64,000 nucleotides of DNA from NCBI GenBank assembly GCA_964036315.1, contig OZ038517.1:58000157-58064156 (forward strand). The letters are read 5' to 3'. Source of the stretch: Acanthosepion esculentum (taxonomy: Eukaryota; Mollusca; Cephalopoda; Sepiida; Sepiidae). A program made the position numbers and the translations under genes. The first letter of the stretch is position 1; every line of letters starts with the position of its first letter. Positions 9,490-16,749 of the stretch are shown here, piece after piece. The notes under the pieces were generated by a model. It saw only the letters and a list, made by a program, of their open reading frames with translations. It searched no databases and was not told where the DNA came from.

Positions 9490-10228
9490 CGTGATATTTC
9501 CGTAACTTATTATTAATTTTTACTTCCTCTTTGTTACTGACTTACTTGAAAGTTTTTTTGCCTTTTTTCTTTACTTGTTCTCCCCTCTTTTTATTTTCCT
9601 TCTTTCTTAATATTGTTTTTCCTTTTTAATTGATTATATTTTTCATTTCAATTTCCTTTTCAGGTTTTTGTTTCCCCCCTCCCGGTAAACTTCTTTTTCC
9701 TTCGTACTTTATTTATTTACATTTACTTTTTACGTTTTACTGTGTTCTTTGTCGTTCGTTGGTTAAATATTTGTTAAATATTCTGTTTTCTTTTGTTTGA
9801 ATCTTTTTTTATTTGTTAAATTTGCGTATTATTTTCTTTCCGTTCGTTGGGCTTACTAGATCTTTCTAGTAACTGTTATATTGTATTTCTTGTAATTGCT
9901 AGATACTTTTCGTTAAATCCTTTTATTTAATTTGTTTTTGAACACGACCTTTTTGTTATATTGTATTTCATGTAATTGCTAGATACTTTTCGTTAAATCC
10001 TTTTATTTAATTTGTTTTGAGCACGACCTTTTTGTGATTTATATCTGTTTTTTATTTTTACTTTTTTCTCACATTATCTCTTTCTTTTCTGTTTAACGGT
10101 TTTTCGTCTTGTTAAAATCCTTTTGTAATTCATACGTATTTATCTTTTGTTTATTTTATTTTGTTTTTGCTTTAAAAGGTTTAATAAAAAAAGAAAAGAA
10201 AAAGAAAAATACATATTAAAAAGTAATT
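9490..10228 (+). promoter_or_regulatory. LINE 5' UTR, presumed internal promoter region
   Basis: The region is T-rich on this strand throughout, then becomes purine-rich just before ORF1 (10185-10228). It has no long open frame. LINE 5' UTRs of this group usually carry the internal RNA polymerase II promoter; the only structure seen here is the 80-bp tandem duplication at 9874-10033. Confidence 0.6.
9874..10033 (+). repeat. 80-bp tandem duplication in the LINE 5' UTR
   Basis: Copy 1 (9874-9953) and copy 2 (9954-10033) both begin TGTTATATTGTATTTC and end near ACGACCTTTT. They differ at only a few positions (T/A after TATTTC, one missing T, A/G before CACGACC). Confidence 0.93.
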
Positions 10229-12544
10229 ATGGCCCCGAAAAAAATTGTAAAGAAAAACCTATTTGGGCCCAAAAAAAAGAAAAAAGATCCCCCGGATAAA
10301 ATTACCGACGATCATATGGATGCCGACGAATCCCCAATTCCCTCTCATAAAGATCCTGATGTATCTACGGTGGCCGCAAATGACCAAAATGTCGAGCCAG
10401 AAACTGGCTCAAAGATTAAACCTATGGTGGCCTCAAATGGCCAAAATGTCGAACCTGAAACTGGCTCAAAGATTAAATCTATGGTGGCCTCAAATGGCCA
10501 AAATGTCGAACCTGAAACTGGCTCAAAGATTAAATCTATGGTGGCCTCAAATGGCCAAAATTCCGAACCGGAAACAGATCCAGAGGATAAAGCTACGGTG
10601 GCCGCAAATGGCCAAAAATTAAAATCTTCTATGGTGGCCGATAGTGGCGACAATGTTCAAAACCAGACCTCCAAGAATGTAGTGGCCGGGGAGACGCCTT
10701 CTTGCTGGATGTCCCCGCCAAAGTGTAAAATCAACATGACGGAGTTCCTGGAGAAAGCCAAGAGCTACGCACATCTGGTGACAGCAGATGGGCTCTTGTC
10801 CAATCCCGTGGAGCTTAAGAAAGTTGAAAAAAGAATTGTGTCAGTCTTTGTGGTGGACAAGCGTTCGCGCAAGATTTGTCGCTCCACAAAAGACACTGTA
10901 ATCAAAGCCTTGACTTCTCTGGGCATCAAAGCTCAGAGAGTCATTAAAGGGAAAAATTTTTTTATGTGGGACGTACTGTTGCCCACGCCTGCCGATTGTG
11001 AGGCAGCAAGCACCCGTGATCTGATGACGAAAGACCTCATAATCCGGACCGAGTACGAAGGCAGGCGGAGGACCAACGTTTCAGTATATGAGGTTCCTCC
11101 TCAGATTGTCGGAGAGCATCTGGCCGCGTATCTGTCCCAGTTTGGGGAGATACTTAATGCTTCCTCGGACGATCTGACCGGGGGGTGGAGTTTCGAGTTG
11201 ATGATCGATCATGAAGCCTTCATCTCCATCCCCAACTTCCTGGATGTAGAGGGCCAGAAGATGCCAATTATAGTTACAGGGCGAAAACCGGCATGCTGGA
11301 AGTGTGGAAAGACTGGTCACCTTTCCTCTTCCTGCACAGAGAAGAAGGCCTCTGATGTTCTGGCCCCTGCCCAACCAAACCCCCCTTTGGTCGAGTCTGT
11401 TCAATCCGTCACGCTTGTAGTGGGCATGCCTGCGACCAGGACCGATGTGGAAAATCCCTCGGTTGGGCCTAAGTCTCAGCCCCCATTCCCCGAAAAGCCT
11501 TTGCCCGCCGCTAGTGCGGTTAGGGAGAAGGGAGATGGGGAATGGCAGGTCGTGGGTAAGGCCAAAGGGAAGATCCAGGTAGCGGGACCTCGTCCTACAC
11601 CAAAAACGGTAAACGGCACAAACAGCCCCACTCCCTCAACCAGTGCTAAGAGCAACTCTCCGGCCAGCTACTCAGAAAAACTAAGGGATAAAATGCTGAA
11701 ATATGAGCCCTCTTTCGAAAAAAAGGAAAAATTACAAATCCTAAAGGAATCCTTGAAAGCCAAGAGTCATGACAAGGGAAAAAATACATGCACCTCTTTT
11801 TCGGCACCGTCTTCCCCTGTCATAAAAAAGCATCCGATGGTCCCTCCCACTTGTGTTAAATCACTAAGCCAGGTCTCTTCACACCCGACAGCTCTTAAGA
11901 AATCTTCTTCAGCCAAACCATCTTCTATCCCATCCCCAAACCCCTCCCGTATGCAAACACCTCTAAATTCTCCTCAAAAGCCCGATCATCCAAAAAGACA
12001 AAGAAGTCCTTCTTCGGATTCACCAGAGCCAGCGTTAGAAAAAAAAAAAAAATCCAAACCCATTTACTACTCAGGGGAAGACGTGTGCCGGGTCTCGAAA
12101 GACGTAGAGCAAAAGGCTTTAATACAAGCAAAAAGAAATACTAATTTAAAAGCTTTATTAAATTTCCGGAAATTAAATAGCTTAGACATTGAGAATCCCC
12201 AAAACTTCCCTAAAGCCAAAAGGGTCCTCACCGTTGTTCGGACGAGGCCAGAAGGGAAACTGATATGGGATATGATGGCGGAAGCGAACGGAAATTTTAA
12301 TGTTTACCCGCCCATGGCCTGTTTCGATGATGAGACTGTGAAAGATTTACAACAATATTGTTCAGGGAGGTTCCCAGTTTTTGTTCACCCCTCCCTGTAT
12401 AGAGCGTTAAAATTAACCTTCCCCCTGGACGTTGGCGGCCTGTCTCCTAATGACACCATCAAGAGTGAGATGGGTACTGGCTCAATGGGAGAGGCCGTCG
12501 GTGTCCTAACCCCGACCATGTTCAATGCAGGAGAGCAACCCTAA
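10229..12544 (+). CDS. LINE ORF1: RNA-binding protein with CCHC zinc knuckle
   Basis: A 771-aa protein expected to coat the LINE RNA and form the ribonucleoprotein with ORF2p. In order it has: a very basic N-terminus (KK runs within residues 3-20, possible nuclear localisation signal); 19-residue tandem repeats (about 47-146); a conserved region from about 160; an RRM-like fold starting at TNVSVYEVPP (282-291) and running to about 350; a CX2CX4HX4C knuckle at 356-369 (CWKCGKTGHLSSSC); a W-x-V-V motif with basic residues (EWQVVGKAKGK, from 438); a long Ser/Pro/Lys-rich disordered part; a Lys run encoded by 14 As (605-608); and a globular-looking C-terminal part (about 625-750) that I do not recognise. 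The start is the first ATG after a purine-rich leader and there is no frame break. The RRM-knuckle part matches the decayed gag-like protein at 384-1540. ORF2 starts 11 nt beyond the stop, in another frame. Confidence 0.9.
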   Translation: MAPKKIVKKNLFGPKKKKKDPPDKITDDHMDADESPIPSHKDPDVSTVAANDQNVEPETGSKIKPMVASNGQNVEPETGSKIKSMVASNGQNVEPETGSKIKSMVASNGQNSEPETDPEDKATVAANGQKLKSSMVADSGDNVQNQTSKNVVAGETPSCWMSPPKCKINMTEFLEKAKSYAHLVTADGLLSNPVELKKVEKRIVSVFVVDKRSRKICRSTKDTVIKALTSLGIKAQRVIKGKNFFMWDVLLPTPADCEAASTRDLMTKDLIIRTEYEGRRRTNVSVYEVPPQIVGEHLAAYLSQFGEILNASSDDLTGGWSFELMIDHEAFISIPNFLDVEGQKMPIIVTGRKPACWKCGKTGHLSSSCTEKKASDVLAPAQPNPPLVESVQSVTLVVGMPATRTDVENPSVGPKSQPPFPEKPLPAASAVREKGDGEWQVVGKAKGKIQVAGPRPTPKTVNGTNSPTPSTSAKSNSPASYSEKLRDKMLKYEPSFEKKEKLQILKESLKAKSHDKGKNTCTSFSAPSSPVIKKHPMVPPTCVKSLSQVSSHPTALKKSSSAKPSSIPSPNPSRMQTPLNSPQKPDHPKRQRSPSSDSPEPALEKKKKSKPIYYSGEDVCRVSKDVEQKALIQAKRNTNLKALLNFRKLNSLDIENPQNFPKAKRVLTVVRTRPEGKLIWDMMAEANGNFNVYPPMACFDDETVKDLQQYCSGRFPVFVHPSLYRALKLTFPLDVGGLSPNDTIKSEMGTGSMGEAVGVLTPTMFNAGEQP
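10367..10666 (+). repeat. 57-bp (19-codon) tandem repeats within ORF1
   Basis: Units start at 10367, 10424, 10481 and 10538. A fifth starts at 10595 and is shortened, and the partial copy at 10631 is degenerate. The encoded unit is MVASNGQNVEPETGSKIKS or close. Units 2 and 3 are nearly identical at the DNA level, so the expansion is recent; the frame is kept throughout. Confidence 0.95.
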
Positions 12545-12555
12545 TCGGTTTCATC

Positions 12556-15500
12556 ATGGCTCTCTGGTTAGCAAGTGTGAATGCCCGAGGCCTGAGGTCG
12601 GAGTCTCGCAGGGCGAGGATCTCTCGTGACCTTCAGCGTCTCGGGGTGAATATATGTTGTGTTCAAGAGACCCGTTTTTCTTCTCGTGACTATGAAGGCA
12701 TTCTGTCTAGGGGGTTTTCCCTCTATTCAGCTTGTTTTGATGGACGCTCGAGGGGTGTCTCTTGGCTGGTAAGCAAGTCTTTGAAGGCTGTGTGTGTTCT
12801 TGTCTTCGCGGATCCGGCGGGCAGACTTTGCGTGCTGGATGTTACCATAAAGGATAAGGCTCTTCGTCTCATTGGGGTTTATGCGTCCAATGTCCATTCT
12901 GAGCAGCCTGCTTTGTTTCGGCAGATCGAGCCGTTTCTGACGCCATCGCGGCGGGTAGTTTTAGTGGGTGATTGGAATGCCATCCTTGATCCCGATATAG
13001 ATCGTATAGGGCCAAATTTGGGTACTAACAACCGAGGCGTTAAACATTTTCGGGACTTTATCGATGGGTTTGATCTTGTCGATAAGTACCGGAATGAACA
13101 CTCTCGGGAGGTAGTGTGGACTTGGTCAAATAGTGGCGGCTTGGCTAGTTATCTAGACCGAGTCTTAGTTAAGAGAGTCGATGTAGGCCTCTTAGGGTGT
13201 CCAAGTTTCCATGAGATAGTTTATACGGATCATAGGCTTGTCCGGGTCCGTGTAAACTTAGATAAGCCTAAGGTTAGGATGGCTGGCTACTGGAAATTAA
13301 ACTCATCATTATTTGGTGAGCAAGATTTCCGGGACCAGCTACTACTAATGATTCAAAGGGAACTGACGGGTTCGGTTGTAGGAAATGCCTGGTGGGATAA
13401 ATTAAAATCCAAAATTCGAACGTTTGCTGCTGATTATAGTCGTCGGCTCAATCTAGATAGATTAGCGGCGCAAACGGCTTTAGAGCAAAAGGTCGATCGG
13501 GCGGTGAAATCCCGTGATAGTGGGGACATAGCTTTAGCTAAGGCAGAGTTGGCCTCCTTGCTTATCAAGAAGGATCAAGCTCTGGTAGTTAGGGCTAGGC
13601 TAAAAAGAATGTCCTCTGAGGCAACGAATATGGCCGCGGAATTGCGGTCAGAGGAAGCTCGGAATGCATCTCATCGGCATATCGCATGCGTCACATTGCC
13701 GGATAGGCGGACCGTGACAACAAACGAGGGCATATGCGAGGCTTTTCGTGACTATTTTCAGGATCTTTTCACCAGGGAGCCCGGCCTGAGCCCTGCTCAG
13801 TTCGACGCCTATTTAGCCGACTTTCCCTGCCTTGAGGCAGCTGAAGCGGCTGGGTGCGAGGGTCCCATTTCAGAGTCGGAAATCTGGGATGCGTTGAAAC
13901 AGGTTGATCTGGACAAATCTCCGGGACTGGATGGTCTTCCGTACGAAGTGTACTTGAGGCAGTCGCCCGTTTTTGTTCCTCTGCTGGCACTGATTTTCGG
14001 CAACTGGATGAAGCAGGGGTCTATACCCCAACGCTTCACCAGGGGCGTGATCAAGTTGTTACGCAAGAATAAAAACGGAGGGGATGGGTTAGATAACTTT
14101 CGCCCTTTAACTATGTTAAACACAGAGTTAAAGATTTTGGCTAAGATCTTGGCCAACCGTTTGCAGGTTGTCCTGTCTAGTCTGATTGGCCCGGAACAGA
14201 CTTGTGCTGTGAAGGGTAGGACTATTCAGGACAACCTTCATATGGTTCGCCTGATCATCGAGCAAGTCGACAGTGAAGCCGCGCTGATCAATTTAGATCA
14301 GTCCAAGGCCTTCGATAGGGTTGACCATCGGTTTCTGGAGGCTGTTCTTTCGGCTGCTGGTTTCGGGCCGTACTTTCGCTCCTGGATCCGACTTCTGTAT
14401 GCGACTCCCGGTGCGCTGGTGGAGGTGAATGGAGTACGATCGGAGCCTTTCGTATTGTCTCGCTCCATTCGTCAAGGTTGTCCGCTTTCGCCCTTGCTTT
14501 ACGTTCTTGCGTTGGAACCTTTCCTTCGCAAGTTAAAGGCGAATCCGGTCCTACGCGGAATTGCTCTGCCCGGTGCTACCACATCGGCCAAGTATTCCGC
14601 CTATGCTGACGACGTTTCGGCTCTTGTGTCGAGCAGAGCCGAGATTAACGAAGTCAGCAAGGAAATCAGTTGTTATGAGATGGTGACAGGGGCCAAGATC
14701 AACCGCGATAAGTCTGTTGGCTTGCGGTTGGGTGCGTGGAAGGGAGTTTCTCTTCCCGGACCTTTCCACTGGACGGATGGACCGGTCAAGATTCTCGGCG
14801 TCTGGTTCGGTCCTGATCTCCAGTTGGAAATGAATTGGTCGGAGGTGCAAGGGAAGGCCGAGATCGCAATTAATTTGTGGTCTCGGAGGAATCTTTCCTT
14901 AAAGGGGAAGGCGGAGGTGTGTGTTTCACACATCTACCCAATTCTCCTTTACCGACTCTCTGTACTTCCACTTCCGTGTGACACTTTGCTGGCGTTAGTG
15001 AGGCTCCTGTGCTCTTTCTTGTGGAGAGGCAGGGCCGCCAGAGTCACTCGGGAGATCTGTTGCCTTCATCCTTCTGAGGGCGGTCTGGGCATGCCAAGCA
15101 TTGAGATTCGTCAACATATGCTTCGCATTGGCTTTCTGGATCGAATGTGTCGCGATCCGGATGGGGAGGGCGCCTTCTGGAAGGAAGACGTCCGTAAGAA
15201 TTTCCCATCCCTAAGAAGTGTGCACTCGTGCGAGGGGGAGGCCCGCCGTTTACCCCGAGCCGAATGCTCCTTCTATCGCGAATGTCGTATTGCTCTGAAG
15301 CGACTCTTACGGGCGTCGGATGGCCTCTCCAACGTCCAGGCGTTGTCTCGTAGGGCATTATATCAAGTTTTAGTCAGGGGGTCCGTTCATGATGAGCTGA
15401 TAGGCAGACTCGGTCTTACGAAGCAGGTGGCTCGCTCAATATGGCCTTGGGCGCCCGGGTTGAAATGTCTCAATAACGATGAGGCATCACTCACCTGGCT

Positions 15501-15999
15501 GGTGATTCGTGGGGCCCTCTGGGTCGCCAAAAGACTCTGTTCAGCTGGCCTGGAGAATTCTCCAAACTGCCGACGCTGTACTGGGGAAGTCGAGACCCTG
15601 TGTCACGCCTTCTTTCAGTGCAGCCTGGTAGTGCCGTTGATCAAGTTTGTTGAAGGCCTCATGGTCCGCATGCTGCGGGGAAAGTTCTTTGTACTTGAAG
15701 CCTCTTCTGTTTGTAGCAATGTGGCACCGCCGCTGACGAAGGCTGAACTATATGTGTTCCACTGCTTGCTAGGTGTTTTGAGAGTCGTGATATGGACGAC
15801 GCGTCAGAAGGGATTCTATGGAGGCGAGAAGTTTACCTCTTCCCAACTGATCTTGTACTTTAAGCATCAGCTTAGAGTCAAGATTAGGACGGAAAGGCAG
15901 CGGCTCCCTTCATCAGAATTCAGCAAAAGGTGGGTGCATCTTGCGCGCATGTGTCGTGTGAAAGGAGCTGACCTTGAGTGGCACTTTGATGCCGGTTAG
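12556..15999 (+). CDS. LINE ORF2: AP endonuclease and reverse transcriptase
   Basis: A 1147-aa polyprotein that would nick target DNA and copy the LINE RNA from the nick (target-primed reverse transcription). The apurinic-type endonuclease (about 1-232) keeps every catalytic landmark: N9, E38 (VQETR), Y109, D139 and N141 (GDWN), D201 (LDR), D225-H226 (TDH). A helical linker follows. The reverse transcriptase (about 440-720) has SPGLDGLPYE (455-464), the catalytic Asp D581 (NLDQSKAFD), RQGCPLSP (639-646) and YADD with D685/D686. The C-terminal half is the usual weakly conserved thumb/connector region, ending with a C-x2-C...H-x4-C finger (C1005, C1008, H1017, C1022). No RNase H is seen. The start is the first ATG after the ORF1 stop, immediately ahead of the endonuclease's first strand. 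There are no stops or frameshifts, so it is plausibly active. The L1-group/Tx1-like assignment comes from motif style. Confidence 0.95.
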   Translation: MALWLASVNARGLRSESRRARISRDLQRLGVNICCVQETRFSSRDYEGILSRGFSLYSACFDGRSRGVSWLVSKSLKAVCVLVFADPAGRLCVLDVTIKDKALRLIGVYASNVHSEQPALFRQIEPFLTPSRRVVLVGDWNAILDPDIDRIGPNLGTNNRGVKHFRDFIDGFDLVDKYRNEHSREVVWTWSNSGGLASYLDRVLVKRVDVGLLGCPSFHEIVYTDHRLVRVRVNLDKPKVRMAGYWKLNSSLFGEQDFRDQLLLMIQRELTGSVVGNAWWDKLKSKIRTFAADYSRRLNLDRLAAQTALEQKVDRAVKSRDSGDIALAKAELASLLIKKDQALVVRARLKRMSSEATNMAAELRSEEARNASHRHIACVTLPDRRTVTTNEGICEAFRDYFQDLFTREPGLSPAQFDAYLADFPCLEAAEAAGCEGPISESEIWDALKQVDLDKSPGLDGLPYEVYLRQSPVFVPLLALIFGNWMKQGSIPQRFTRGVIKLLRKNKNGGDGLDNFRPLTMLNTELKILAKILANRLQVVLSSLIGPEQTCAVKGRTIQDNLHMVRLIIEQVDSEAALINLDQSKAFDRVDHRFLEAVLSAAGFGPYFRSWIRLLYATPGALVEVNGVRSEPFVLSRSIRQGCPLSPLLYVLALEPFLRKLKANPVLRGIALPGATTSAKYSAYADDVSALVSSRAEINEVSKEISCYEMVTGAKINRDKSVGLRLGAWKGVSLPGPFHWTDGPVKILGVWFGPDLQLEMNWSEVQGKAEIAINLWSRRNLSLKGKAEVCVSHIYPILLYRLSVLPLPCDTLLALVRLLCSFLWRGRAARVTREICCLHPSEGGLGMPSIEIRQHMLRIGFLDRMCRDPDGEGAFWKEDVRKNFPSLRSVHSCEGEARRLPRAECSFYRECRIALKRLLRASDGLSNVQALSRRALYQVLVRGSVHDELIGRLGLTKQVARSIWPWAPGLKCLNNDEASLTWLVIRGALWVAKRLCSAGLENSPNCRRCTGEVETLCHAFFQCSLVVPLIKFVEGLMVRMLRGKFFVLEASSVCSNVAPPLTKAELYVFHCLLGVLRVVIWTTRQKGFYGGEKFTSSQLILYFKHQLRVKIRTERQRLPSSEFSKRWVHLARMCRVKGADLEWHFDAG

Positions 16000-16749
16000 G
16001 CATTAGGATATTGTTCTTCCTGGGTTGAACTAGGGCAACCCATCCCAAAAACTAGGCTAGTTTAGGTTTTTCATTTTTTAATGTTTTAGTTTCCTTTTCC
16101 AGTTAACTTAGCTAGGGTATGTATGCTCATTGGCCCCTTTTATTTCTGCCCCTATTTTTCTTTAAGTTTAATTCCCCTCCCCTCCCTCGTTAGGTGGTTA
16201 GTGATGTCAGTTCGCAGGTAGGATGTGGGGCGTCTTTCGTTTCGCGTGAGTGTTTTTCGTATTTGTTGTTGTGTTTGAATGAGTGCGTGTCAGTGTGTGT
16301 GCTTGGGATGGATAAATGTTCTATAATATTCTAGCCCCGCATTGATTTCGTCCAGTGAACTGGTATTTCTACCACATTTAGTTATTGTGGGGGTTTTTAT
16401 TTACTAATAATATTTTCTTTAGTTTCTTGTAAATATTTTGTGTTCATTTGTACATATTCATTGGGGTTAATTTTTTAGAATTGTTATTCCCCTCCCCCCA
16501 CAGACATTGAATTGTACATATGGGGACTAGTTAGTATTTTCATAGAGACAGTGAGGTATTATGGTGGTTGTAGTAAGAACGGTTCGTATGAATGTGATGT
16601 TTTGGTGTAAGGAATATTGTTTGTATGATTGGGTCAATGTTTGCGGCTAGCTAAGTTATAGTTAAGACAAGATGAAGACCGTCCTTTTTCCCCACTCCCC
16701 CCTTTTGGCCTTGTGCCACATTTCTGTACATTATTACAGAATAAATATT
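16000..16749 (+). other. LINE 3' UTR with AATAAA near its end
   Basis: This is non-coding, T/G-rich sequence with CCCCTCCC-type pyrimidine tracts (about 16172-16185, 16489-16500, 16690-16702) and a small palindrome, AAACTAGGCTAGTTT (16049-16063). AATAAA lies at 16740-16745; satellite sequence starts at 16750 with GCTAG. There is no poly(A) run. Confidence 0.7.

Larger units (their letters stand above)
9490..16749 (+). mobile_element. Apparently full-length two-ORF LINE, Tx1-clade-like (L1 group)
   Basis: The order is a 739-bp 5' UTR, intact ORF1 (10229-12544), an 11-nt gap, intact ORF2 (12556-15999) and a 3' UTR to about 16749. Both flanks are satellite: old diverged monomer on the left, young homogeneous monomer on the right, in the same orientation. 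There is no poly(A) tail; the 3' end lies a few bases after AATAAA (16740-16745). No clear target-site duplication was found; TTGCTA occurs at both edges, but it also fits the satellite itself. The Tx1 assignment is from my reading of the ORF2 motifs (AP endonuclease, the NFRPLTMLN and YADD blocks, a C-terminal C-x2-C...H-x4-C finger) and has not been tested phylogenetically. Intact frames suggest recent insertion and possible activity. Confidence 0.88.

Noticed and set aside
13769..15358. Several minus-strand frames inside ORF2
   Set aside because: They are antisense shadows of a strongly supported coding region.
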